Under the pieces are notes generated by a model that saw only the letters and a list, made by a program, of their open reading frames with translations, had not been told where the DNA came from and did not search any database. The position numbers were made by a program, and so were the translations under genes. From Hyphomonas neptunium ATCC 15444 (lineage in GTDB: Bacteria > Pseudomonadota > Alphaproteobacteria > Caulobacterales > Hyphomonadaceae): a stretch of 64,000 nucleotides of DNA. The stretch lies in the NCBI RefSeq assembly GCF_000013025.1, contig NC_008358.1, forward strand, positions 3,038,001 through 3,102,000. The letters are read 5' to 3'. Below, piece by piece: positions 1-9,760 of this stretch (positions within the stretch are counted from its first letter, which is position 1; the number at the start of each line of letters is the position of its first letter).

Positions 1-1
1 T

Positions 2-139
2 TTCGTCGATGGCGCGCTCAACCGGGATTACACGCTCGTGATGGGCGCCATCATTGTCTACGCCGCCCTCATCATCGTGCTCAACCTCGTCGCAGACATC
101 CTTTACGCGATGCTCGACCCCAAAGTGAAATACGACTGA
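2..139 (+). CDS. Peptide-type ABC transporter permease (OppB/DppB-like), 3' end only
   Basis: Only the last 45 codons lie in the window; the gene begins upstream. The visible residues form one hydrophobic segment followed by the ending LDPKVKYD, which is the typical C-terminus of the first inner-membrane permease of oligopeptide/dipeptide ABC importers. The stop TGA shares its last base with the ATG of the next permease gene, so the two are translationally coupled. The substrate cannot be told, and no binding protein or ATPase is visible here. Confidence 0.8.
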   Translation, partial: FVDGALNRDYTLVMGAIIVYAALIIVLNLVADILYAMLDPKVKYD

Positions 140-1050
140 TGGCGCATATCGACCCCATGCTCGATCCCACCGGCCGTGTCGAAGCGGTCCAGACGGCCAT
201 CGCCGGGGGCCGCTCCCTGTGGGACGACGCCCGCGCCCGCCTGATGCGCAACCGCGCCGCCGTCGTCTCGATGTGGATCATCGGCTTCCTCGTCCTGGTC
301 GCCATCTTCGGCCCCATGGTCTGGGTGCATGACTACCGCACGATTTCTGATCTGCGCACCATCGCGCCCACCCTCGAAAACTGGCACATCTTCGGCACCG
401 ATCTTCAGGGCCGCGATCTCTTCGCGCGCACCATGATCGGCCTGCGTATCTCGCTGCTGGTCGGCGTCGTCGCCACCGCCGTCTCCCTCGTCATCGGCGT
501 CACCTGGGGCGCCACCGCCGGCTATCTCGGCGGGCGCATCGACAATGTCATGATGCGCTTCGTCGATGTGCTCTACGCCCTGCCCTTCATCTTCTTCGTC
601 ATCCTGCTGCTCACCGTGTTCGAGCGCAACATCGTGCTGATCTTCGCCGCCATCGGCGCCATCGAATGGCTGACGATGAGCCGCATCGTCCGGGGCCAGA
701 CCCTCGCCATCAAGGGCAAGGAATTCATCGAGGCCGCCCGCGCCGCCGGCGTCTCCCGGCGCGGCATCATCTTCCGCCATATCCTGCCCAACGTCATCGG
801 CCCGGTGGCTGTCTATGTCACCCTCACCATCCCGGTCGTGATCCTGGCAGAGAGCTTCCTGTCCTTCCTGGGCCTCGGCGTGAACGAACCGCTCACCTCG
901 CTCGGCGTGCTGATTTCCGACGGCGCCAAGGTGATGGAAGACAAACCCTGGATGCTGCTGCTGCCCGCCGGCATCATGTCGGTCGCGCTCCTCTGCCTGA
1001 ACTTCATCGGCGACGGCCTGCGCGACGCCCTCGACCCCAAAGAACGCTGA
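139..1050 (+). CDS. Peptide-type ABC transporter permease (OppC/DppC-like)
   Basis: 303 aa, the usual length for the second permease of the peptide/nickel ABC family. A cytosolic N-terminal stretch is followed by a first membrane segment near residues 39-60, a periplasmic loop, and five further segments. The cytosolic EAA loop that docks the ATPase is seen at about residues 195-220 (EFIEAARAAGVS, then HILPNV). It ends in the familiar RDALDPKER. The start ATG overlaps the stop of the preceding OppB-like gene by one base. The family imports peptides or similar solutes; the substrate is unknown. Confidence 0.9.
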   Translation: MAHIDPMLDPTGRVEAVQTAIAGGRSLWDDARARLMRNRAAVVSMWIIGFLVLVAIFGPMVWVHDYRTISDLRTIAPTLENWHIFGTDLQGRDLFARTMIGLRISLLVGVVATAVSLVIGVTWGATAGYLGGRIDNVMMRFVDVLYALPFIFFVILLLTVFERNIVLIFAAIGAIEWLTMSRIVRGQTLAIKGKEFIEAARAAGVSRRGIIFRHILPNVIGPVAVYVTLTIPVVILAESFLSFLGLGVNEPLTSLGVLISDGAKVMEDKPWMLLLPAGIMSVALLCLNFIGDGLRDALDPKER

Positions 1051-1061
1051 AGGCTCCGCCC

Positions 1062-1913
1062 ATGCGCCGCCTCGCCGCCCTTTTCCTGGCCTTGACGGCG
1101 CTGATCGCGGCCCCAGCCTGCGCCACGCCGCCCCTGACGGAGCCTGCCATGACCGCGCCAGCCACCCACACCTTCGCCTCCTTTGATGGCACCCCCATCA
1201 GCTACCAGACCCTCGGCGAAGGTCCGCCCGTGCTGATGCTCCACGGCTTCAGCGGCAATGCGCAGATCAACTGGTTTGGCCCCGGCATCGCCCAGAAGAT
1301 TGCCGCCGCCGGCTACACCGTCATCGCGCCCGACCTGCGCGGCCACGGCGCCTCGCCCTTCACCGCCCCGGAGGCCGGCTGGCCCCGCGACGCCATCGCC
1401 CGCGACCAGATCGCCCTGATGAAACATCTGAAGCAAAAGCCCTACGCCGTGGTCGGCTATTCGATGGGCTCCCTCAGCGCCCTGCGCTACCATCTCCTCT
1501 CCCGCGATGGTGGCCGCCTCATTCTCGGCGGCATCGGGGACTCAGCGGCCGACGAAACCAACACCGACCGCAACACCGCCTTCCGCGCCGCCCTCGACGC
1601 AGCCATCGCAGGCGAAGACACCCCCGCCGCCAAAGCGATGCAGGCCCGCGCCAAAGCCACCGGCGGATCGCTGGAAGGCTATCGCGGCGCGCTCTCCTCG
1701 CGCCTCTATACCGGCCGCGACCTCCTGGAGACCTTCGACCTCCCCGTCCTCGTCCTCACCGGCAATGAAGACCTCGACAACGGCTCCGGCCCAAAGCTCG
1801 CCGAAATCATTCCGGGGGCAGAGTATATCGAACTTACCGGCACCCATCTCACCGCCGTCGGCGACCCCGCCCTCCCCGAAGCGATCATCACCTTCCTGAA
1901 CGCCGGGCGCTGA
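1062..1913 (+). CDS. Exported alpha/beta hydrolase
   Basis: The chosen ATG gives 283 aa beginning with a signal sequence (MRRLAALFLALTALIAAPAC); the open frame continues upstream but overlaps oppC, so that part is discarded. GAAGG lies upstream as a weak ribosome site. The fold signatures are the oxyanion-hole HG (LMLHGFSG), the nucleophile elbow GYSMGS with Ser134, an acid near Asp237/Asp239, and His262 in GTHLT. It is a serine hydrolase, probably periplasmic or a lipoprotein (the cysteine after APA is a poor lipobox). It sits 11 bp after oppC and may be cotranscribed; hydrolysis of an imported ester or amide is only a guess. Confidence 0.8.
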   Translation: MRRLAALFLALTALIAAPACATPPLTEPAMTAPATHTFASFDGTPISYQTLGEGPPVLMLHGFSGNAQINWFGPGIAQKIAAAGYTVIAPDLRGHGASPFTAPEAGWPRDAIARDQIALMKHLKQKPYAVVGYSMGSLSALRYHLLSRDGGRLILGGIGDSAADETNTDRNTAFRAALDAAIAGEDTPAAKAMQARAKATGGSLEGYRGALSSRLYTGRDLLETFDLPVLVLTGNEDLDNGSGPKLAEIIPGAEYIELTGTHLTAVGDPALPEAIITFLNAGR

Positions 1914-1915
1914 GC

Positions 1916-2317
1916 CTATTCTGCGCGGCCATCCACCCGCCAGGGCGGGAAGCGGCGCGCCTTGCCGGCCCTATAGAGGCAGATACGGTTTCCGGCGGGG
2001 TCGCGGTACCAGGCCTCTGTCCACAACCAGCGTTGCTCGGCCGGGCCTTCTGCCGGATGGATGCCGTGCATGCACAGGCGGCCGACCTCGGCCATCAGGT
2101 CTTCAACCTCGAAATAGACGCTGACGCCTTCCCCTTCCGCGACTTGCTCAACCCTGTGCAGCGAAAAGGTGGAAGGCTCTTCGCCTTCACGCGCCGGACA
2201 CTCGAACCGGGCATAGCGCGGCCCTGAGTCGACAATGCGCGTGAGACCAAGCGCGGCGTAGAAGGCGCAACTTGCCTCATAGTCGATACAGGGAACGGTC
2301 ACCTGGTTCAGTCTCAT
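1916..2317 (-). CDS. VOC (glyoxalase/bleomycin-resistance) family protein
   Basis: 133 aa from MRLNQVTVPC, a compact single-domain VOC protein with the beta-alpha-beta-beta-beta pattern: an N-terminal strand leading to YEASCAFYAALGL, a middle strand pair (YARFECP, FSLHRV), a second module (SVYFEVEDL) and a final DPAGNRICLY strand. The first strand has no His where VOC metalloenzymes usually carry one, so metal binding is uncertain. It converges on the upstream hydrolase with 2 bp between stops. Longer open frame upstream of this ATG has no family similarity and is rejected. Function unknown. Confidence 0.75.
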   Translation of the reverse strand: MRLNQVTVPCIDYEASCAFYAALGLTRIVDSGPRYARFECPAREGEEPSTFSLHRVEQVAEGEGVSVYFEVEDLMAEVGRLCMHGIHPAEGPAEQRWLWTEAWYRDPAGNRICLYRAGKARRFPPWRVDGRAE

Positions 2318-2898
2318 GTGCGGGCTCCTATGCTGCCAGGATATGGCAACGGACACGGCGCCTGCCAAGCAGGTGGGAAGGATACGCGCGCCGCTGTCCA
2401 ACACCGGCGCACATCCAGATGCGCAGCGGCGCCGGGCTTTGCGAAAATAGTCCGGCCAACTTATCCGCCGGGGTCTCCTTCTCCCCCACATTAAGCGCAT
2501 CCTCCTCACAGGAGCCGCGCCGGTACCGTTCGGTTTGTGAGGAGGTCGCCCCGGAGGATGGGACGCGGTGGACTTTACGGCCCGCCGCATCTCTAGGGAC
2601 GTTGATCCAGGCAAGCCGGACCAAAAAGCCGGTAGAGAATCCCCACTGGCCCGCCTTGGTATTTATCCAAGGTCACGAGAGTTAATGGTAAGTGGTCAAG
2701 GCCTGGCAGCGCCGAAGTCATCCCGAATCCTACTGCCCGAAACTCCGGCGGCAGTGCGCGGCGGGCGAAAGCGCCCACTCCGCAACACTACAAAGTTTTC
2801 AGGGCGCCGCGGCGCCCGCCGCGCACGAGGCTCCACCTGAAGGAGCCACCCAAACTGCTCCGAACCCGGATGGCTCCGCCAGTCCGGATACAGCTACA
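2318..2898. other. 581-bp gene-free stretch with inverted repeats
   Basis: No convincing gene on either strand; the short frames have random composition. It holds a perfect 10-bp inverted repeat (CCTCCTCACA near 2499 and TGTGAGGAGG near 2536), a hairpin ACTGCC...GGCAGT near 2741-2764, a perfect 16-bp palindrome GGGCGCCGCGGCGCCC near 2801, and GGCTCC...GGAGCC near 2830. The phrase GTCATCCCGAA (near 2718) is the reverse of the CGGGATGAC core of the REP-like element at 43031, so part of this stretch may be degraded repeat sequence. Confidence 0.5.
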
Positions 2899-3687
2899 TC
2901 AGCCGTTGCCCGCGACAACCTCGACCGCCACGCGCTGATCGCGCAGCTCGGCCGCGCCGAAGATCGTCATGAAACTTATATCGGTCGCGTCCCGCCCGAT
3001 GGCGATGCGCACCAGCTCCTCCTCGCGTGACAGCCGCGTCGGATCGATCAGATGCCAGGCATGGTCGAGCCACACCTCCACCACCGCATGGAAATCGGGC
3101 GGATCAATCGCCGGCGCATAGGCCGAAACCATGCGTGCAGGCACACCCATCGCCCGGCAGAAACTGATCAGCGTATGCGCAAAGTCCCGGCACACGCCGC
3201 GCCGCATCAGAAACGTATCGGTCGCCGTCGTCGTCTCGTTGCTGCTGCCCGGCGCATATTCGAAATTCTCGAAAATCCAGTCTGCCATGTTCAGCACCAG
3301 ATCGCCGCCCACAGCGCCGGAGAACGCCTCCTCCGCAAAGGAAGACAGCTTCTCCGCCTCGCAATACCGGCTCGGCAACAGATAGCTGATCACATCATAA
3401 GGCAGGTCGCGCCGGGCTGGCACAAGCAGGCCCGCAATACTCAGCGGCCGGCGCGAAACATCCACCAGCGCCGTGTACGAGATCGTCACGTCGCCCTCCG
3501 CCTCCAGCCACCGCCGCCGCCCCAACCGTTCCGGCCCCTCCGCCAGCTTCAACCCGCTCTCTGGCAGAGCGGCGAGCCGGTCAGACACAATCGTCTGATC
3601 GTCCGACCGGATGGCTTCGAGCGACAGCAGCACATCGGCCGGCTGGGCAAAGTTGTAGGCAAGCGAAGCGTCTATCTTCACGCGCAT
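2899..3687 (-). CDS. Transglutaminase-like cysteine peptidase family protein
   Basis: 262 aa. The N-terminal half (residues 1-90) resembles the beta-rich bacterial transglutaminase N domain. The C-terminal half carries the papain-like triad: Cys166 in RGVCRDFAH, His200 in PDFHAVVEVW and Asp215 in WHLIDPTRL. Members of this cytosolic family act as proteases or amidases on unknown substrates and often sit near circular-ATP-grasp and alpha-E genes, none of which is here. No signal peptide. It is a monocistronic unit flanked by gene-free stretches. Family assignment is firm, function is not. Confidence 0.85.
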   Translation of the reverse strand: MRVKIDASLAYNFAQPADVLLSLEAIRSDDQTIVSDRLAALPESGLKLAEGPERLGRRRWLEAEGDVTISYTALVDVSRRPLSIAGLLVPARRDLPYDVISYLLPSRYCEAEKLSSFAEEAFSGAVGGDLVLNMADWIFENFEYAPGSSNETTTATDTFLMRRGVCRDFAHTLISFCRAMGVPARMVSAYAPAIDPPDFHAVVEVWLDHAWHLIDPTRLSREEELVRIAIGRDATDISFMTIFGAAELRDQRVAVEVVAGNG

Positions 3688-3911
3688 GCTGGGCGTCCTG
3701 TAGTTCTGGAGTGGGATGAGCGCCGATGCGCGCGCCCGGCCATCAAGCGCGCAACCATGGGATTGGTTGCAAAATGACTGAAACAGACCCGAAAGAAAAG
3801 AGCCTCACTGAACCTTGCCACGACAGGCAATGCTGGCATGCTCCCCCCACTTGCCTGTAGACATATCGAAAGCAAATTTTACCGGTCGCGGCCGGACAGG
3901 GAGAGTTGCAG

Positions 3912-4757
3912 ATGAAATGGCAGGGCGGACGCAGAGGCGGAAACATCGAGGACCGGCGCGGCATGAGCGCGGGCGCGGTTGCCGGTGGCGGCGGCATAGG
4001 TGTCATCATCATCGCGCTGATCGGCTATTTCGTGTTCGGCATGGAGCCTCAGCAGATCGCGGAGATAACAAGCCAGCAGCAGGGCGGCGCCAGCCAGCAG
4101 GCCGGCGTTGAAGGCACGCCCGAGGATGAAGCGGGCCTCTTCGTCGATGTCATCGGCGCCAATATCAATGATGTCTGGGGCGGCGCGCTGGAAGGCTACA
4201 CCCCGCCCCGCGTCGTTCTCTATGAGCAGGGCACCGATACCGGCTGCGGCTTCGGCCAATCTGCCATGGGACCATTCTATTGTCCGGCTGACCAGAGCGT
4301 CTATCTCGACCTCGGCTTCTGGCGCGATATGGAAACCCAGCTGGGTGCCTCGGGCGCCGAGTTCGCCCGCGCCTATGTCATCGCCCATGAATTCGGCCAC
4401 CATGTCCAGACGCTGACCGGCGCTTCCCAGCAAGCCCGTCAGGCGCAGCAGCAGGCCCGCAGCCAGGAAGAAGCCAACCAGTATTCCATCGCGCTGGAAC
4501 TTCAGGCCGACTGTTATGCCGGCTTCTGGGCGGCCAACGCGGCCAGCGCATCAAGCGGCGCTGTCGCGCTGGAGCCGGGCGATCTGGAAGAAGGCCTTAA
4601 AACCGCAAACGCCATCGGCGACGACATGATCCAGAAGCGCACCCAGGGCCATGTGACCCCGGAAAACTTCACCCATGGCACGGCCGAGCAGCGCATGACT
4701 TGGCTGCGCCGGGGCTATGACAGCGGCGATCCAAACGTCTGCAACACCTCTAACTGA
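3912..4757 (+). CDS. Neutral zinc metallopeptidase (YpfJ family)
   Basis: 281 aa from the ATG at 3912; a TTG two codons earlier is also open. The GGR-rich N-terminus with NIEDRRG is typical of the family, followed by one membrane anchor at residues 28-43 and a Gln/Ala-rich linker. The peptidase domain has H159-E-F-G-H163 and a downstream ELQAD (Glu196) as likely third zinc ligand. It is expected to be anchored in the inner membrane with the catalytic domain outside. The family is widespread but its substrate is unknown. Ends TSN with no extension; 51 bp separate it from the next gene. Confidence 0.88.
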   Translation: MKWQGGRRGGNIEDRRGMSAGAVAGGGGIGVIIIALIGYFVFGMEPQQIAEITSQQQGGASQQAGVEGTPEDEAGLFVDVIGANINDVWGGALEGYTPPRVVLYEQGTDTGCGFGQSAMGPFYCPADQSVYLDLGFWRDMETQLGASGAEFARAYVIAHEFGHHVQTLTGASQQARQAQQQARSQEEANQYSIALELQADCYAGFWAANAASASSGAVALEPGDLEEGLKTANAIGDDMIQKRTQGHVTPENFTHGTAEQRMTWLRRGYDSGDPNVCNTSN

Positions 4758-4808
4758 TCCGGCTCCGGATCACACCACCTGACCAAAAAACTAAAAGGGA
4801 GTAAGCCG

Positions 4809-6098
4809 ATGACTGACGGCGTATACAAAGACTTTGCCACCACCCAGATCCATGCCGGCTCCGCGCCAGACCCCGCAACGGGCGCGCGCCAGGTGCCGAT
4901 CTATCAGACCACGGCCTATGTGTTCCGCGACGCTGACCACGCCGCCGCCCTCTTCGGCCTGCAGGAAGTCGGCTACATCTATTCCCGCCTCACCAACCCG
5001 ACCATCGGCGCGCTTCAGGCCCGCCTTGCTGCGCTGGAAGGCGGCGCCGGCGCGGTCTGCTGCTCCTCCGGCCATGCGGCCCAGATCATGGCGCTCTTCC
5101 CGCTGATGGGACCGGGCAAGAACATCGTCGCCTCCACGCGCCTCTATGGCGGCACGATCACCCAGTTCACCCAGACCTTCAAACGCTTCGGCTGGTCGGC
5201 AAAGCTCATCGACACCGAAGACCTCGCCGCTGTCAAAGGCGCGATTGACGAGAACACCCGCGCCATCTTCTGCGAGACCATTGCCAATCCCGGCGGCTAT
5301 ATCAGCGACTTGGACGCGCTGGCAAAAATTGCCGATGAGGCGGGCATTCCCCTGATCGTCGACAACACAACCGCCACGCCCTATCTCTGCCGCCCGATCG
5401 AACATGGCGCCACGCTGGTCGTCCATTCGCTGACCAAATACATGACCGGCAACGGCACCGTCACCGGCGGGGCCATCATCGATTCTGGCAAGTTCGACTG
5501 GTCGGCATCGGACAAATTCCCCTCCCTCTCGGCGCCAGAGCCTGCCTATCAAGGCCTCAACTTCCATGAGACCTTCGGGCCCGCCGCCTTCACCTTCCAC
5601 GGCATCGCCATTGGCCTGCGCGACCTCGGCATGACCATGAACCCGCAAGGCGCCCATTACACGCTGATGGGCATCGAAACCCTCTCCCTACGGATGGAAA
5701 AGCACGTTGCCAATGCGCAGAAGATCGCCGCCTGGCTGGAAACCCACCCGGCGGTGAAATCCGTCACCTATCCAGGCCTCGCCTCCTCGCCGTATAAAGA
5801 CCGCGCCGTGCGCATCACGCCCAAAGGCCCCGGCGCCCTCTTCACGGTCCAGCTGAAGGGTGGCTATGACGCCTGCATGAAGTTCGTCGCCGCGCTGAAA
5901 CTCTTCAGCCATGTGGCAAATCTCGGCGACGCGCGCAGCCTCGTCATCCATTCGGCCTCCACCACCCACCGTCAGCTGACGGATGAGCAGCAGATCGCCG
6001 CAGGCGCCGCGCCAGACGTGGTGCGCCTCTCCATCGGCATCGAAGGCACAGAAGACCTGATCGCAGACCTCGACCAGGCCCTGAACGCGGCAGGCTAG
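4809..6098 (+). CDS. metY: O-acetylhomoserine aminocarboxypropyltransferase (sulfhydrylase)
   Basis: 429 aa, the length of the MetY/Met17 branch of Cys/Met PLP-dependent enzymes. It should make homocysteine from O-acetylhomoserine and sulfide in the cytosol. Visible signatures are TTQIHAG at the N-terminus, the YSRLTNPT substrate/PLP loop, SSGHAA, DNTTATPYLC, and the PLP lysine Lys210 in HSLTKYMTGNG. GGGAG lies just upstream of the start. No SAM-responsive leader can be seen in the 51 bp before it. A hairpin follows the stop. Confidence 0.92.
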   Translation: MTDGVYKDFATTQIHAGSAPDPATGARQVPIYQTTAYVFRDADHAAALFGLQEVGYIYSRLTNPTIGALQARLAALEGGAGAVCCSSGHAAQIMALFPLMGPGKNIVASTRLYGGTITQFTQTFKRFGWSAKLIDTEDLAAVKGAIDENTRAIFCETIANPGGYISDLDALAKIADEAGIPLIVDNTTATPYLCRPIEHGATLVVHSLTKYMTGNGTVTGGAIIDSGKFDWSASDKFPSLSAPEPAYQGLNFHETFGPAAFTFHGIAIGLRDLGMTMNPQGAHYTLMGIETLSLRMEKHVANAQKIAAWLETHPAVKSVTYPGLASSPYKDRAVRITPKGPGALFTVQLKGGYDACMKFVAALKLFSHVANLGDARSLVIHSASTTHRQLTDEQQIAAGAAPDVVRLSIGIEGTEDLIADLDQALNAAG

Positions 6099-6110
6099 AA
6101 AACCGGGAAA

Positions 6111-6133
6111 GGGCGGCTCTATCCGAGCCGCCC
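6111..6133. terminator. Hairpin at convergent metY / DUF72 ends
   Basis: GGGCGGCTC-tatcc-GAGCCGCCC is a perfect 9-bp stem. On the minus strand it is followed by TTTCCCGGTTTTC, as expected for a terminator of the DUF72 gene. The TAG stop of that gene (6119-6121) lies in the loop. On the plus strand the T-run is absent. Confidence 0.6.
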
Positions 6134-6868
6134 GACTCGCTCAATCAGCGCCTTTGCGGCGGCCGGATTGCGTTCCTTGGCGCCCGCAATGAAGAAGGCG
6201 AACACCTCGCGATTCTTCGCCCAACCCTTGAAGGTCTTGGCCCAGGCATCCAACGCGCCCGCCTCGTACCCTGTCTCAACATCACTTTGCGACTGCTGCA
6301 ACCGCGCATAGGCAAAATCCGCCGTCTCCACATCCGGCATCGGCCAGTCGGGATCATCGGCGAACACCACGGCGCAGCCATGCCGGCGCATAAGATCCGT
6401 AAACGACTCATTCCGGAACGTCTCATTGCGCACTTCGATCGCGTGGCGAAGGCGCACGCCTTTGTGCTCGGGCGGCAGGAAGGAGCAGAACGCGCCGAAA
6501 TAATCGGCATCAAACTTGCGCGTCTCGGGAAACTGCCAGTTGATCGCGCCCAGCTTCTCGCCCAGCGCCGTAACGCCGCCCTCAATAAACATGCCGACCG
6601 AGCTGCGCATATCGTCTGCGGTCTTGCGGATCGTCGTCGCCCGGTGCGCTTTCACGGTGAAGCGGAAGCCATCCGGCGTTTCTTCCGCCCACTTTGCAAA
6701 AGTCGCCTCGCTTTGGCCGCGATAGAAGGTCGAGTTGATCTCGATCGCCGTCACCTGCCCGCTGGCATAGGCAAGCTCGCCCGCTTTCTTCACTTCGGCG
6801 GGATAAAAGGTCTCCCGCCACGGCTCATAATTCCAGCCACCAATACCGACACGAATGGGATGGGGCAT
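6119..6868 (-). CDS. DUF72 (YecE-like) family protein
   Basis: 249 aa with the family's opening VGIGGWNYEPW and a TIM-barrel pattern: EINSTFYRGQSE, FTVKAHRATT, GAINWQFP, HAIEVRNETF, VVFADDPDWP, FAYARLQQS, and a terminal FFIAGAKERNPAAAKAL. The family is widespread and cytosolic but has no settled biochemical function. An AGAGGA ribosome site lies 7-12 bp before the ATG. It converges with metY and stops inside the shared hairpin. Confidence 0.88.
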   Translation of the reverse strand: MPHPIRVGIGGWNYEPWRETFYPAEVKKAGELAYASGQVTAIEINSTFYRGQSEATFAKWAEETPDGFRFTVKAHRATTIRKTADDMRSSVGMFIEGGVTALGEKLGAINWQFPETRKFDADYFGAFCSFLPPEHKGVRLRHAIEVRNETFRNESFTDLMRRHGCAVVFADDPDWPMPDVETADFAYARLQQSQSDVETGYEAGALDAWAKTFKGWAKNREVFAFFIAGAKERNPAAAKALIERVGRLG

Positions 6869-6947
6869 GAAGGTCCTCTTCGTAAAGATAAAGAGAAAAC
6901 AAAACTAATGTAGTTTCCGGAAATGCGCGACCCGATTCTTGCCAGTT

Positions 6948-7583
6948 TTATTGGCACTCGCCTGCTGCGGCTTGCTCTTCCAACGCCGCCAGCATGGATT
7001 CCGCCTCGGCCTTGCCGCCTGCGAAGTCAGGAAAAGTGAACCCGGCAACCTCTGCAATAACCGTATCATTCGTAGCCAGAAGCACATCGAAAGGCGTGCC
7101 GCTTTCCAGCCGCTCGTGCAGCGGCGCCGCTTGCTCAGCTTGAAGTATCCCGAATTGCGTTGGCAGCTTACCGGCCATCTGATCGCCCAAGGAAGCATAG
7201 GCGAAGACACCGCCGCCCGGTTCTCGAAATGCAATGAGCAGCTGTTTGCCTTGGGCCTTGAGAACCTCCGCGACGCTCACCCATTTTTCTCCGGTGTTCA
7301 CCGCCAGCGCCATCGTGCGGAAATAGATGTCGCCATCGCTGCGATAATTGAATTCGGCGTCGCCGCCGGTGACATACCCGTATCCCATTAGTTCATTGAA
7401 CTCGGCGAAGCGGACTTTGGCGGCATCCGGCAACACAAAGAACACATTGGTCTTGAGGCTGTAGCTCTTGCTGCCGGCTGACACTTCCCAATGTTCGGCA
7501 AGCTTCTCGGCAGCGCAATATGTCTGTGCGACAGAAACCGGCGCCGCGGCCAGAGCGATCAGTGCAAGGATAAGTGCGCGCAT
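6948..7583 (-). CDS. Exported protein of unknown function
   Basis: 211 aa from the ATG that directly precedes a good signal peptide ([20 protein letters not shown], cleavage after AQ). The longer frame upstream (to 7649) would put 22 polar residues before the signal and overlaps the rpoD terminator, so it is rejected. The mature part is soluble and mixed alpha/beta, with two cysteines (near residue 23 and at the C-terminus) that could form a disulphide. I do not recognise the family. It is probably periplasmic. Confidence 0.65.
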   Translation of the reverse strand: MRALILALIALAAAPVSVAQTYCAAEKLAEHWEVSAGSKSYSLKTNVFFVLPDAAKVRFAEFNELMGYGYVTGGDAEFNYRSDGDIYFRTMALAVNTGEKWVSVAEVLKAQGKQLLIAFREPGGGVFAYASLGDQMAGKLPTQFGILQAEQAAPLHERLESGTPFDVLLATNDTVIAEVAGFTFPDFAGGKAEAESMLAALEEQAAAGECQ

Positions 7584-7647
7584 GGGACGAGCTCCGACAG
7601 GGTATCCGAATATTCGACCCGGCATTGCGGCCTTCGTCAAGCCATAC

Positions 7648-7676
7648 AAAAAGGGCGGCCTTTTGGGCCGCCCTTT
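7648..7676 (-). terminator. Rho-independent terminator of rpoD
   Basis: Read on the minus strand, a 10-bp GC stem (AAGGGCGGCC / GGCCGCCCTT, short A-rich loop) is followed at once by TTTTTGT. It starts about 10 bp after the rpoD stop, a textbook intrinsic terminator. Confidence 0.9.
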
Positions 7677-7685
7677 GGAATTGGA

Positions 7686-9686
<2,001 letters not shown>

Positions 9687-9760
9687 ATCTCAGCTATCTC
9701 CCGTCCGGACCGGTAGCCTCGCAAGCTGCCGTGCCAGTGCCTGTCGCTTTACCGTTCAGT

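Noticed and set aside
2692-3030. 112-aa frame overlapping the transglutaminase gene end
   Set aside because: No ribosome site, biased residue content, and its 3' part is antisense to a real gene.
4758-4808. SAM or SAH riboswitch before metY
   Set aside because: Only 51 bp are available and no helices or conserved core can be drawn.
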